Shown here: piece after piece, positions 44,435 through 53,636 of the stretch
Position numbering within the stretch: the stretch's first letter is position 1
How the letters are laid out: every line of letters starts with the position of its first letter
NCBI GenBank assembly: GCA_023415825.1
Contig: JAEZJF010000022.1
Span: 620,001-684,000, forward strand
Direction of reading: 5' to 3'
Length of the DNA: 64,000 nucleotides
Origin: Bacillota bacterium
Lineage (GTDB): Bacteria > Bacillota > Clostridia > DSM-8532
The notes under the pieces: model-generated
Databases searched by the model: none
Told to the model about the DNA's origin: nothing
Seen by the model: only the letters and a program-made list of their open reading frames with translations
Program-made: the position numbers and the translations under genes

Positions 44435-45703
44435 TTATGACGGTTTCATATAGAGCGGAGAGGAAATATATTCAGTGCCTCCCAAACGCTCTTTAGGATT
44501 TTTATATCCTAGAACATAAATATCGGTGGCACGTATTTCATGCTCAAAGAGTTTTCTAGCTAATGGGTTATCAAGCCTGTAATAGTTACCCGGTTTGGAA
44601 AGGAGAGGAAGGCACACCTTCTTCCGAATACCGGCCAAAAGTCTACGCCCAGTATCGTTAAAACCCAGAACACGGATATACTGAGCATAACCATTATCTT
44701 TTAACGTTCCAAGAAATTCTCCTGTCATGCCGGTCAATAGAGCACAGAGTATCCTTCTGATACGTGATGCCGGGTACCTGCTTGTTACGGTGTATGAGAC
44801 AAGCCCCTTTAAGGACGTTGATTGCAAGGCTGCTTCCTTGAGACGGTTTTGAAGGCCCTCTTCCATGTATGGCAAAAGGGCAAGCTCCCTTTCCGGAGCG
44901 CACCTCAAAAGATGGAGCAGTATGGTTTCAAAGGCTTCGGAATACACGGGGCCCCGTCCATGAGCAAATTCCTCGGTCAAAATCTGGAGACTGCTCTGGG
45001 GAAGGTTGCTTTGGAGAAATGGATCTGTTTCAAGAAATATAGAGTCCGGAGCCTCAGCCAGATAATGACGGATGGCGGAAGCGCTTGAAAAGGAGGAGGC
45101 CCGGTCAAGGCTATTATATCCTGGTCCCAATCTTTTAATGGTTATGGGCTTCATGCTTCCACCCATTCGTCTGATGGCTTTGATATATTCAATGCCCAGG
45201 ATATTGTTGGGCTTGTTAAGAAACTGTGATTGTTTGTTTTGCGGATCATTTTGAATAGCTTCCAGGGCAAACTGACGGGCAGATGCAAAGGAGAGTCCGT
45301 CATCCAGTGCCTTTTTTAGATTTGCTTTAAAATCACTGCTCTCGAAAGCGAGATGCTGGGCGATTTTTTCAAGGTTAGTCAAGCTCCCTTCTTCACTCCC
45401 GAAGCAGAGATAGTCCACACTATCTAGGCTTTCAAGAATCCGGACGGCACCCGATGCGAAGTATTCCGCCGAGGCACAGGAAAAAGCGCAGGGAAGCTCC
45501 AATACCAGATCCGCTCCCGAGCTTAGAGCCATTCTTGTTCTTGCCCATTTGGAAAGGATGGCAGGTTCTCCGCGCTGTACAAAGTTACTGCTCAAGACAC
45601 AGACGCATGCCTCTGCACCGGTTGTTTCCCGGGCGTTTTGAATATGGTAGGCATGTCCCTGATGAAGAGGGTTATATTCGGAAATAATTCCAACCACAGT
45701 CAT
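44435..45703 (-). CDS. tmcAL: tRNA(Met) cytidine acetate ligase
   Basis: This 422-residue protein of the TmcAL/YlbM family in B. subtilis makes N4-acetylcytidine at the wobble base of elongator tRNA-Met from acetate and ATP. The nucleotidyltransferase core starts MTVVGIISEYNPLHQGHAYH with the HxGH motif; SSNFVQRGEPA and GADLVLELPCAFSCASAE follow. The start at 45703 is placed at this core, with GGAG upstream; the longer frame to 45829 would add an unrelated 42-residue extension. Confidence 0.92.
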   Translation of the reverse strand: MTVVGIISEYNPLHQGHAYHIQNARETTGAEACVCVLSSNFVQRGEPAILSKWARTRMALSSGADLVLELPCAFSCASAEYFASGAVRILESLDSVDYLCFGSEEGSLTNLEKIAQHLAFESSDFKANLKKALDDGLSFASARQFALEAIQNDPQNKQSQFLNKPNNILGIEYIKAIRRMGGSMKPITIKRLGPGYNSLDRASSFSSASAIRHYLAEAPDSIFLETDPFLQSNLPQSSLQILTEEFAHGRGPVYSEAFETILLHLLRCAPERELALLPYMEEGLQNRLKEAALQSTSLKGLVSYTVTSRYPASRIRRILCALLTGMTGEFLGTLKDNGYAQYIRVLGFNDTGRRLLAGIRKKVCLPLLSKPGNYYRLDNPLARKLFEHEIRATDIYVLGYKNPKERLGGTEYISSPLYMKPS

Positions 45704-45873
45704 ACGATTATTAACTCCACTCGTTTTTCTTGTTCCTGTCGAGGATTGTGGTACGTTTCTGCGAAACGCACCTCTAATATATCCATCCGGATATATATTT
45801 TTCCGTTGGGCATATAATAAGTGTATCACAAAATACCACGCATATGATCTTTGAGTAATTCTGAATAAAAATG

Positions 45874-45902
45874 TTGCCAGGGTTGATGTTGTGTGGTAAA
45901 AT
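45874..45902 (+). promoter_or_regulatory. Promoter of the rimP-infB operon
   Basis: TTGCCA at 45874-45879 and TAAAAT at 45897-45902 are 17 bases apart, giving a leader of about 115 bases that contains a terminator-like hairpin. Confidence 0.75.
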
Positions 45903-45927
45903 GAATTTGTTTGATGCGTTTTTTACA

Positions 45928-45962
45928 CAAAGAGTGGGGAATTCCCACTCTTTGCATTTTTA
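45928..45962 (+). promoter_or_regulatory. Attenuator-like hairpin in the rimP leader
   Basis: CAAAGAGTGGG and CCCACTCTTTG form a perfect 11-bp stem with loop GAATT, followed by CATTTTT. It resembles an intrinsic terminator between the promoter and rimP, so it may attenuate the operon. NusA, encoded in the operon, acts on such hairpins. Confidence 0.65.
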
Positions 45963-46023
45963 ATGCTCGCTCATTGTTGTAACAACCCCAAGGGCTTGTT
46001 ACTCTATTATATACGGAGGTAAA

Positions 46024-46488
46024 ATGGCTAAGGCAAGCATATCGGAAATTGTTACCGAGTTGGCTCTTCCAATCGTAGAAGAAGCAGGCTGTGAGCTGGT
46101 TGACGTTGAATTTATAAAAGAAGGTGGCAACTGGTTTTTACGGGTTTATATTGACAAACCCGGGGGCGTTTCTTTGGATGATTGCGAAAAAGTTAGCAGG
46201 CCATTGAACGATAGAATTGATGAAAGAGACCCCATTCCACATGCATTTTACTTCGAAGTATCTTCACCGGGGCTGGAACGTCCTCTGAAAAGCAAGCGCG
46301 ATTTTGAAAAAGCCATAGGAGAACGTGTGGAAATAAAGCTCTTTAAGGCCATTAACAATACCAAGCGCTTTGAAGGTCAGTTGATTTCCTATGATGGAAA
46401 AAGCCTCACCATAAAAACAGATGCTGATGAAAATCTTGATTTTCAAATAGAACAAATTGCAAAAGCAAAAAGAATGATTAATTTTTAA
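46024..46488 (+). CDS. rimP: Ribosome maturation factor RimP
   Basis: This 154-residue protein has two domains and assists 30S subunit assembly. Recognisable elements are GCELVDVEFIKEGGNWFLRVYIDKPGG (split across residues 20-46 region), SLDDCEKVSRPLNDRIDE and EVSSPGLERPLK. ACGGAGG precedes the ATG. It is the first gene of the operon and lies 18 bases before nusA, the usual order in Firmicutes. Confidence 0.95.
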   Translation: MAKASISEIVTELALPIVEEAGCELVDVEFIKEGGNWFLRVYIDKPGGVSLDDCEKVSRPLNDRIDERDPIPHAFYFEVSSPGLERPLKSKRDFEKAIGERVEIKLFKAINNTKRFEGQLISYDGKSLTIKTDADENLDFQIEQIAKAKRMINF

Positions 46489-46506
46489 ATTGGAGGTATG
46501 AAAGAG

Positions 46507-47658
46507 ATGAGCGCTGAGTTACTTCACGCCCTCGAACAATTAGAGAAAGAAAGAGGCATAGATAAGGAAATTTTGGTTGAGGCTATTGAACAAGCGTTGA
46601 TTTCAGCGTATAAAAGGAATTTTGGCTCTGCACAGAATGTGGAAGTAAACATTGAAAAAAGCTCGGGCGAAATCAGAGTTTATGCACTGAAAACCATTGT
46701 TGAAGAAGTCACTGATACCGCTACAGAAATGTCTCTTGAACAAGCCAAACGCTTCGGAGCCGATTTTGAAATTGGTGATATTGTTGAGGTTGAAGTAACG
46801 CCAAGAAAATTTGGACGCATCGCGGCGCAGACAGCCAAACAGGTTGTCATGCAGCGCATCAGGGAAGCTGAGCGTGGTATCATCTTTGATGAATTCTCCA
46901 ATCGTGAAGAAGACATTGTAAATGGCGTCATCAGCCGTTTCGACAGAAAGAATATTGTGATTGATTTGGGAAGGGTCGAAGCCGTACTGCCCCCTTCTGA
47001 ACAGACACCCGGTGAGAAGTATAATGTTCATGACCGTGTTAAGGTTTATGTCATAAATGTTAAGAAAACCAACAAGAGTCCTCAAATCTATGTTTCAAGA
47101 ACACATCCGGGCCTTGTGAAAAGGCTTTTGGAGCTTGAGGTACCTGAAATAGCCGACGGAACCGTTGAAATCAAAACTATTGCACGTGAGGCAGGTTCCA
47201 GAACTAAAATCGCCATCTACTCCCGTAATGAGGATGTAGATCCGGTGGGGGCCTGTGTAGGCCAGCGCGGCAGCAGAATCCGGGCCATAGTGGATGAGCT
47301 TAAGGGTGAAATGATTGACGTCATAAAATGGAGCGCTAACCACGAGGAATATATTGCGTCAAGCCTTAGCCCTGCAAAAGTTCTGCAGGTTGATCTGGAT
47401 GAAGAAAATAAAGTAGCTCGAGTCGTGGTACCTGATTTCCAGCTTTCATTGGCAATCGGTAAGGAAGGCCAGAACGCAAGGCTTGCCGCCAAGCTGACAG
47501 GTTGGAAGATTGATATAAAGAGCGAATCACAGCTCAGAAGCCACCTGGAGTCACAGCTTTTCCATTCCGGGCCTGTTTCATATGAAGAACAGCATGATGA
47601 GGCTCAAGAGCATGATTTGGAGCGTGAACAGGATATTGAGGCAGAAACGGAACAATGA
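46507..47658 (+). CDS. nusA: Transcription termination/antitermination factor NusA
   Basis: The ATG at 46507 fits GGAGG at 46492-46496 better than the one at 46498. The 383-residue protein has the N-terminal RNA-polymerase-binding domain, an S1 domain (about 130-200), and two KH domains (DPVGACVGQRGSRIRAI; LSLAIGKEGQNARLAAKLT). A short acidic tail replaces the extra C-terminal repeats of proteobacterial NusA, as is normal for Firmicutes. Confidence 0.96.
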   Translation: MSAELLHALEQLEKERGIDKEILVEAIEQALISAYKRNFGSAQNVEVNIEKSSGEIRVYALKTIVEEVTDTATEMSLEQAKRFGADFEIGDIVEVEVTPRKFGRIAAQTAKQVVMQRIREAERGIIFDEFSNREEDIVNGVISRFDRKNIVIDLGRVEAVLPPSEQTPGEKYNVHDRVKVYVINVKKTNKSPQIYVSRTHPGLVKRLLELEVPEIADGTVEIKTIAREAGSRTKIAIYSRNEDVDPVGACVGQRGSRIRAIVDELKGEMIDVIKWSANHEEYIASSLSPAKVLQVDLDEENKVARVVVPDFQLSLAIGKEGQNARLAAKLTGWKIDIKSESQLRSHLESQLFHSGPVSYEEQHDEAQEHDLEREQDIEAETEQ

Positions 47659-47681
47659 GCGCTCCTTAAGAGGTTAACACT

Positions 47682-47957
47682 ATGAAAACGAAGAAAGTTC
47701 CCATGAGACGTTGCTTGGGATGCCATGAAATGAAGGATAAGCGAGAGCTTCTTCGCATTGTTAAGAACAATGAGGGTGACATTTTCGTGGACCCTACGGG
47801 CAAAAAGAACGGACGCGGGGCCTATATTTGCAAGAATATGGATTGCTTTTCAAAGGCCCGCAAAGCCAAGAGCTTAAGCCGCGAATTTTCCTGTGAGATT
47901 CCCGATGATGTCTATGATGAAATAAATCGTCAATTGGAGGCATATGTCGGAAGATAA
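47682..47957 (+). CDS. ylxR: YlxR family protein (RnpM)
   Basis: This 91-residue DUF448 protein has PMRRCLGCHEMKDKRELLR and NGRGAYICKNMDC. It is a small RNA-binding protein found between nusA and the L7Ae-like gene in Firmicutes; the B. subtilis homolog has been reported to bind RNase P RNA. It overlaps the next gene by 14 bases. Confidence 0.92.
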   Translation: MKTKKVPMRRCLGCHEMKDKRELLRIVKNNEGDIFVDPTGKKNGRGAYICKNMDCFSKARKAKSLSREFSCEIPDDVYDEINRQLEAYVGR

Positions 47958-48309
47958 AATTTATTCTTTTATCGGACTTGCACGGAAGGCAGGCAAGCTG
48001 GCTTTGGGTGAAGCATTGACCGAACAGGCCGTAAAGCGGGGGAAAGCTCAGTTGGTGATTATTACCCGGGACGCGTCCGACAATACCAAAAAAAAGATCG
48101 AGACTGCACTATTTGGAAAAAATATTCCCATGCTTCAATTCGGGAGCAAGGAAAGGCTGGGCCATATGCTTGGCAAAGCCCTCTTCTCGGTAATTGCCGT
48201 AACAGACAAAGGCTTTTCCGGGGAGATTGAAAAAATGATTGAACACTGTTTCAATAATGACAATACCGCACACGGGGGTGGCTTTTTTGAACAAACCAAA
48301 AATTCATGA
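47944..48309 (+). CDS. L7Ae-family ribosomal/kink-turn-binding protein (YlxQ)
   Basis: This 121-residue L7Ae/L30e-like protein has FIGLARKAGKLALGE and QLVIITRDASDNTKKKI. The family binds kink-turn RNA. GGAGG at 47935-47939 precedes the ATG, which lies inside ylxR. Its 3' end overlaps the infB start by 23 bases, so the chain ylxR-ylxQ-infB is translationally coupled. Confidence 0.92.
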   Translation: MSEDKIYSFIGLARKAGKLALGEALTEQAVKRGKAQLVIITRDASDNTKKKIETALFGKNIPMLQFGSKERLGHMLGKALFSVIAVTDKGFSGEIEKMIEHCFNNDNTAHGGGFFEQTKNS

Positions 48310-51300
48310 GCTTGCTAAGGAACTGAATGTGACGAGCAAGAGACTCATGGAAAAACTCGATGAGATAGGCATTCATCCAAAAAGTCATATGACAACATTG
48401 GAAGATGGCGAATTGGAGAAACTGTATAAGCATATTGGCGTGGTTAAGCGCGTCAAGAATGATGCAGGTGCTGCTCATGGGGATGCTGAGTCTAAATCAG
48501 ACCATGTGGATAACGCCGCAAGGAAGAGCGCCCCTCGTATTATACGCAAGACCGAGGTTATAATCAGGGATGAAACACCTTTGCAGGAACCCAAGGACAA
48601 AAAGGAAAAGAAGAGCTTTGTTCGTTCGTCAGATAGTAATGACGGTCTAATGGCAGGGTTTACTCGAGGCAGGGATAACTTGATATCCAATGTGAAGAAG
48701 CATCCCAGACATGAGGCTGAGGAACAAAAAGAAGAAATTAAGCCGATTTTGAAGAGCGAGGCTGAGCGTCCTGTTGACAGGCAGCAAAAGCCGGTGGATG
48801 ATATTTTAAGTATTAAAAAAGTATCACATAAAACTGAAAAGATAGAAAGCACCACAGAAGGCAGCGATGTCAAAGAGCAGGAGAATATGCAGAAAGAAAG
48901 TATTGTGCTTGAGAAACCTCAAATTCAGCCTACAGAACAGGTTGAAAAGGTCGTAAAAACACCGGTAAAACCAGAAGCTTCAGAAAAGACGGAGCCGGAA
49001 AAAAGTGATCCTATACCTGTTGCTGAACCCGTTCAGAAGGTCGAGAAAAAGCCGGAACCGGTGGAGGAAGCAAAGCCTGCGGCAACAGTGAAGAATGACC
49101 GTCCGGAAAGGCCTCGAGAAACCAACAGGCCTCCCCATGACAACAACAATCGGCCTCGGGAGGGGACTGGCGGTGGTTATCAAGGTCAGCAGCGCCAGGG
49201 CGAATTCAAGCCTCGTGAAGGCGGTCAGCGCGACAGCCAGGGTGGCTATCAAGGCCAGCGTCAGGGTGAATTCAGACCCCGTGATGGTGGTCAGGGCGGT
49301 TATCAGGGCCAGCGCCAGGGTGAATTCAGACCCCGTGACGGCGGTCAAGGCGGTTACCAAGGCCAGCGTCAGGGAGAGTTCAGGCCTCGTGACGGCGGTC
49401 AGGGCGGTTACCAAGGCCAGCGTCAGGGAGAGTTCAGGCCCCGCGATGGCGGCCAGGGCGGCTATCAAGGCCAACGCCAGGGTGAATTCAGACCCCGTGA
49501 CGGCGGTCAAGGCGGTTACCAAGGCCAACGCCAGGGAGATTTCAGGCCCCGTGACGGCGGTAATCAGGGTGGATACCAGGGTCAGCGCCAGGGTGAATAT
49601 AGACCCCGCGAAGGCGGTTACCAAGGCGGTCAGCGCGATGGCCAGGGTGGCTATCAGGGTCAGCGCCAGGGAGATTATAGGCCCCGCGAAGGCGGCTACC
49701 AGGGTGGTCAGCGCGAAGGCGGCTACCAGGGCGGTCAGCGTGAAGGCGGCTACCAGGGCGGCAACAGGCCGCCACGAGAAGGCGGCTATCAGGGCCGTCA
49801 AGGAGACAGGTCCTATGGCGGACGTCCTCCTTATGACAAGGATGCCAAGCCCGGCGAATTCAGACGTGATGACAATAGAGGCCCGGGAGGCGGCAGAAAT
49901 AGGCCACTGACCATTCCTAAGGCAGCTGCTCCTGCAGGCGCAACTGAAGAGAAGGTTTTTACCCGCGGAGAAAGACGAACCTTCCAGACCGTTGAAAAGC
50001 AGAAAGAGGAAAAGAAGGAACAAAAGAAGGATACTACTCGTTCTGCACCCGGAGGTGCGGATAAAGGGACTAATATTCGTAAAAAGATTGATACCGTGGT
50101 AGGCCATAAAGCCAATGTATCCGATATGATGTCCGATGATTTTGTCATCGATGTGTTCTATAACGATGCCGATGAGGCCATCAATGCCAAGAGAGCGGAA
50201 AAAAGAATCAGAAAAAGCAAGCAAAAGGAAAAGTATATTCCGCCTAAGGCAGTTCTCACCGATATCACTGTTGGTGAAGACGTTACCGTAAAAGAACTTG
50301 CCGAAGCCTTAAAGAAGACTTCTGCGGAGATTATAAAACGTTTGTTCCTCATGGGCGTAACAGCAACCCAGAACCAGGAGCTTGATTTTGACACCGCTTA
50401 CATTATCGGTGAAGAAATTGGTGTAAAAGTTCATAAAGCTGTTGTAGTCAGCAAAGAGGACATCCTGTTTGATGACTCGGATGATGGTGAGGAGAATCTG
50501 GTACCTCGTGCTCCAGTAGTGGTTGTCATGGGCCATGTTGACCATGGTAAGACTTCACTTTTGGATGCCATCCGGAGTGCTGATATCGCAGAAAATGAAG
50601 CCGGCGGTATTACTCAGCATATCGGTGCTTACACCGTTAATCTCCATGGACGCGACATTACCTTCCTGGATACCCCGGGCCATGAAGCTTTTACTGCAAT
50701 GCGCGCCAGAGGTGCACAGGTTACCGACATTGCCATCCTTGTTGTGGCGGCGGATGATGGTGTTATGCCCCAAACCGTTGAGGCTATCAATCATGCCAAG
50801 GCAGCTGGAGTTTCCATCATTGTGGCTATCAACAAGATAGATAAGCCTGGAGCAAACCCCGACCGCGTCAAGCAGGAATTAACCGAGCATGGCCTTCTCA
50901 TTGAAGAATGGGGCGGCGATATTATAGCGGTTCCTGTATCGGCGAAGAAGCATGAAAACATTGACCAGCTTCTTGAAATGGTACTCCTGACCGCTGATAT
51001 TCTGGAGCTCAAGGCTAATCCTGATAAGCAGGCCAAGGGTACTGTTATTGAAGCCCAATTGGATAAGAACAAAGGACCTGTGGCAACGCTTCTGGTACAG
51101 CGCGGAACCCTTAAGGTAGGCGATGCCATTCTTTCCGGCTCTACGTTTGGACATATTCGTTCCATGATAAACGACAAGGGCAGAAAGATCAAGGAAGCAG
51201 GGCCTTCGGTTCCAGTTGAAATCTTTGGTTTATCCGAAGTGCCGGAAGCGGGTGACCTTTTCTATGCGGTTACAGATGAAAGGGTGGCTAAGCAGCTGGC

Positions 51301-52003
51301 TGAAAAGCGTAAGGAGCAGACCCACGAAAAGCAGATAGGAAGAGTCAAGGTATCGCTGGATGATCTCTTCAGCCAGATCCAGCAGGGAACTGTGAAAGAT
51401 CTGAACCTCATCATCAAGGCAGACGTTCAAGGTTCTGTAGAAGCTATCCGTCAAAGCATGGAGAAGCTCTCCAACGATGAAGTCAAGGTTAAGATCATCC
51501 ATGGCGCCGTAGGCTCAATCATTGAAGCAGACGTAACCTTGGCTGAGGTATCCAATGCCATTATTATCGGCTTCAATGTCAGACCTTCAGCTAAAGTGGT
51601 TGAAATGGCCAAGGCAGCTGGCGTCGACATGAGACTGTACAGAATCATTTATGATGCTATAGAGGATATTCAGAAGGCTATGAAGGGAATGCTGGATCCT
51701 ACCTTCAAAGAGGTTGTCAACGGGCATGCGGAAATCCGCCAGATTTTCAAGGTGTCCAATGTGGGTACAATCGGTGGCTCCTACGTTACCGACGGTAAGA
51801 TTTTAAGGAATTCAGAAATCCGTATTGTGCGTGACGGTATTGTCATACTTGAAGGTAAGCTGGCATCATTAAAGCGCTTCAAGGATGACGCCAAAGAAGT
51901 GGCTGCTGGCTACGAATGCGGTATCATGATCGAGCGTTACAACGATATCAAGGAAGGCGATATTATTGAATCCTTCCATATGGAAGAGGTTGAGAGACAG
52001 TAA
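48287..52003 (+). CDS. infB: Translation initiation factor IF-2 with long Gly/Gln/Arg repeat region
   Basis: This 1238-residue GTPase places initiator tRNA on the 30S subunit. TTG at 48287 is the start: the next residues (NKPKIHELAKELNVTSKRL) are the conserved IF2 N-terminal domain and GGGGGTGG precedes it. Residues about 70-290 are charged linker. Residues about 285-510 are a Gly/Tyr/Gln/Arg tandem-repeat tract. The G domain (MGHVDHGKTSLLDAI, DTPGHEAFTAMRARGA, NKID) starts near 745, followed by IF2 domains II-IV. Typical Firmicute IF2 is about 700-850 residues; the extra length is the linker and repeats. Confidence 0.96.
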   Translation: MNKPKIHELAKELNVTSKRLMEKLDEIGIHPKSHMTTLEDGELEKLYKHIGVVKRVKNDAGAAHGDAESKSDHVDNAARKSAPRIIRKTEVIIRDETPLQEPKDKKEKKSFVRSSDSNDGLMAGFTRGRDNLISNVKKHPRHEAEEQKEEIKPILKSEAERPVDRQQKPVDDILSIKKVSHKTEKIESTTEGSDVKEQENMQKESIVLEKPQIQPTEQVEKVVKTPVKPEASEKTEPEKSDPIPVAEPVQKVEKKPEPVEEAKPAATVKNDRPERPRETNRPPHDNNNRPREGTGGGYQGQQRQGEFKPREGGQRDSQGGYQGQRQGEFRPRDGGQGGYQGQRQGEFRPRDGGQGGYQGQRQGEFRPRDGGQGGYQGQRQGEFRPRDGGQGGYQGQRQGEFRPRDGGQGGYQGQRQGDFRPRDGGNQGGYQGQRQGEYRPREGGYQGGQRDGQGGYQGQRQGDYRPREGGYQGGQREGGYQGGQREGGYQGGNRPPREGGYQGRQGDRSYGGRPPYDKDAKPGEFRRDDNRGPGGGRNRPLTIPKAAAPAGATEEKVFTRGERRTFQTVEKQKEEKKEQKKDTTRSAPGGADKGTNIRKKIDTVVGHKANVSDMMSDDFVIDVFYNDADEAINAKRAEKRIRKSKQKEKYIPPKAVLTDITVGEDVTVKELAEALKKTSAEIIKRLFLMGVTATQNQELDFDTAYIIGEEIGVKVHKAVVVSKEDILFDDSDDGEENLVPRAPVVVVMGHVDHGKTSLLDAIRSADIAENEAGGITQHIGAYTVNLHGRDITFLDTPGHEAFTAMRARGAQVTDIAILVVAADDGVMPQTVEAINHAKAAGVSIIVAINKIDKPGANPDRVKQELTEHGLLIEEWGGDIIAVPVSAKKHENIDQLLEMVLLTADILELKANPDKQAKGTVIEAQLDKNKGPVATLLVQRGTLKVGDAILSGSTFGHIRSMINDKGRKIKEAGPSVPVEIFGLSEVPEAGDLFYAVTDERVAKQLAEKRKEQTHEKQIGRVKVSLDDLFSQIQQGTVKDLNLIIKADVQGSVEAIRQSMEKLSNDEVKVKIIHGAVGSIIEADVTLAEVSNAIIIGFNVRPSAKVVEMAKAAGVDMRLYRIIYDAIEDIQKAMKGMLDPTFKEVVNGHAEIRQIFKVSNVGTIGGSYVTDGKILRNSEIRIVRDGIVILEGKLASLKRFKDDAKEVAAGYECGIMIERYNDIKEGDIIESFHMEEVERQ
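49241..49810 (+). repeat. 54-bp tandem repeats inside infB
   Basis: Five consecutive 54-bp units (49241-49510) encode the identical 18-residue sequence GGYQGQRQGEFRPRDGGQ. Degenerate units with DFRPRD, EYRPRE and DYRPRE follow, then short GGYQGGQRE units to about 49810. DNA identity is high but not perfect, with mostly synonymous differences. Confidence 0.95.
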
Positions 52004-52037
52004 CGCTTTTATGTTCAAAAGCATATGATGTAAGGAT

Positions 52038-52066
52038 AGAGGTGCGTACCAAACGCACCTCTGTTT
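52038..52066 (+). terminator. Hairpin after infB
   Basis: AGAGGTGCGT and ACGCACCTCT form a perfect 10-bp stem with loop ACCAA, followed by GTTTAC. It could slow or terminate transcription from infB; the T-run is short. The rest of the 260-bp gap before rbfA has a possible promoter (TTGGCT, 17 bases, TATATA) that I rate as weak. Confidence 0.55.
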
Positions 52067-52263
52067 ACGAGTTAAAGCTAGTGACAGGTCGAGACATGTT
52101 TTGGCGCTATACGCACTCTTGTGGTCCCCACAAATACGCACCTCTTTGATGCTTAATGAATTAATTTTAATACTCGTCTGACATATGTTACGAGTTGATA
52201 AATCTGACTTGGCTTTTTGGGTAATATATAGTATATAAATATACAAAAGGGTTGGTGTTTATA

Positions 52264-52644
52264 ATGGATAGAACCGACAGAATCTCAGAGGAAATTAGAA
52301 AAGAACTCAGTGATCTCATTCGTAATCATATCAAGGATCCAAGACTGCCTGATTTTGTTTCTGTTACTGCCGTACGTGTTACCAAGGATTTACGGTATGC
52401 CAAGGTCTATGTCAGTGTACTGGGTGAAGAGGATAAGAAGCAGGATGCGTTATCTGCCTTAAGCCGCGCTGCAGGCTTTATCCGGCATGAAATCGGTCAG
52501 AGAATCAATCTACGGTTTACACCTGAATTTAGCTTCAAGCTGGACGATTCCATTGAGAAGGGTATGTATTTAAGCAAATTAATTGATGAAACAGTTGGCC
52601 GTAAGGATGTGTCCGATGGCAAGAACAAGGATGAAAACGAATAG
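52264..52644 (+). CDS. rbfA: Ribosome-binding factor A
   Basis: This 126-residue KH-like factor acts in 30S maturation and cold adaptation. RTDRISEEIRKELSDLI, DPRLPDFVSVTAVRVTKDL and LRFTPEFSFKLDDSIEKG are the family's conserved segments. The ATG at 52264 is the natural N-terminus; upstream TTG and GTG codons are too close to AAAAGGG. It is followed by nrnA after 17 bases. Confidence 0.95.
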   Translation: MDRTDRISEEIRKELSDLIRNHIKDPRLPDFVSVTAVRVTKDLRYAKVYVSVLGEEDKKQDALSALSRAAGFIRHEIGQRINLRFTPEFSFKLDDSIEKGMYLSKLIDETVGRKDVSDGKNKDENE

Positions 52645-52661
52645 GGAGTAGATTAATCATT

Positions 52662-53636
52662 ATGACTGATTCGATACTATCAAAGGTTGCCGAAAATTTG
52701 CAGAATGCCGGTGATATCGTCATTCTGCCCCATGTCAATGCAGATGGCGACGCATTGGGGGCCGCACTTGCTCTGGGCCTTGCTTTGGTAAACCTGAACA
52801 AGCGCGTGGATGTTTTAGTGGAAGAGGAGATTCCCTCCAACCTTGATTTTCTTCCTGGCCGTGAACTGGTGAAGAAAAACCCTCAAAAACGCTATAATGT
52901 CGCACTCAATATCGATAATGGAGACATCGCTCGTTTAGGCCTACGAGAGCCTTATTACCATAATGCTCAGATTAAGCTCAGTATTGATCACCACTCAACA
53001 AATAAGGTTGAGGCGGATTATTCCTATGTTGATATTAAGTCGGCAGCCACGGGCGAAATTGTTTATGATCTAATCTTAAGCTATCTAAAAGGGAATTTGA
53101 ACAAGGATATAGCCCTCTGTCTCTATACTGCCATTGTGACTGACACAGGCGGCTTTCGATATACCAATACAACCTCCAGAACTCTGGAAATCGCCGCAGA
53201 GCTCTTACGCTTTGAAATTGATTTTCCCTATGTTATAAAAAAGGTTTTTGACATGGTCTCCTATACCAAGCTTTATCTCATGAAACAGACCATGAATTCA
53301 TTACGCCTCGTGGAAGAGGGAAAGCTTGCGGTGTCCTATCTTACTTACGAGGACATTCAAAAGTATCCTGCCAAAAGCGAGGATTTTGAAGGGCTTGTCA
53401 ATATAGGCCGGAACCTGGAAGGGGTGGAGGTTTCTGTTTTTTTACGCGAGGATGTCAAGGGACAGTTTAAGGGAAGCATGCGCTCCAATAACTATGTGGA
53501 TGTAGCCTCCATAGCCGAGAAGTTCAACGGTGGAGGGCACAAGCGAGCGGCAGGGTTTAGTGTGGAGGGGAAGCTGGAAGCGATTATCCTGAACCTGGAA
53601 GCCGCCATTTTACCCGGGATAAGAGGGAAAACCTGA
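52662..53636 (+). CDS. nrnA: DHH/DHHA1 phosphoesterase, NrnA-like (oligoribonuclease / pAp phosphatase)
   Basis: This 324-residue manganese phosphoesterase degrades short oligonucleotides and dephosphorylates pAp in B. subtilis. HVNADGDALGAALALG and SIDHHSTN carry the DHH-family metal ligands, and GGGHKRAAGF is the DHHA1 substrate-binding motif. Its stop codon overlaps the truB start by one base (TGATG). Confidence 0.93.
   Translation: MTDSILSKVAENLQNAGDIVILPHVNADGDALGAALALGLALVNLNKRVDVLVEEEIPSNLDFLPGRELVKKNPQKRYNVALNIDNGDIARLGLREPYYHNAQIKLSIDHHSTNKVEADYSYVDIKSAATGEIVYDLILSYLKGNLNKDIALCLYTAIVTDTGGFRYTNTTSRTLEIAAELLRFEIDFPYVIKKVFDMVSYTKLYLMKQTMNSLRLVEEGKLAVSYLTYEDIQKYPAKSEDFEGLVNIGRNLEGVEVSVFLREDVKGQFKGSMRSNNYVDVASIAEKFNGGGHKRAAGFSVEGKLEAIILNLEAAILPGIRGKT

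Noticed and set aside
49241..49810. CRISPR-like regular repeats
   Set aside because: The repeats are in frame inside infB, have no unique spacers, and encode a continuous protein tract.
48980..50224. Long antisense reading frame opposite infB (414 codons) and a 271-codon frame at 49095-49910
   Set aside because: Both are by-products of the 54-bp repeats in infB; their translations are low-complexity and lack ribosome sites.
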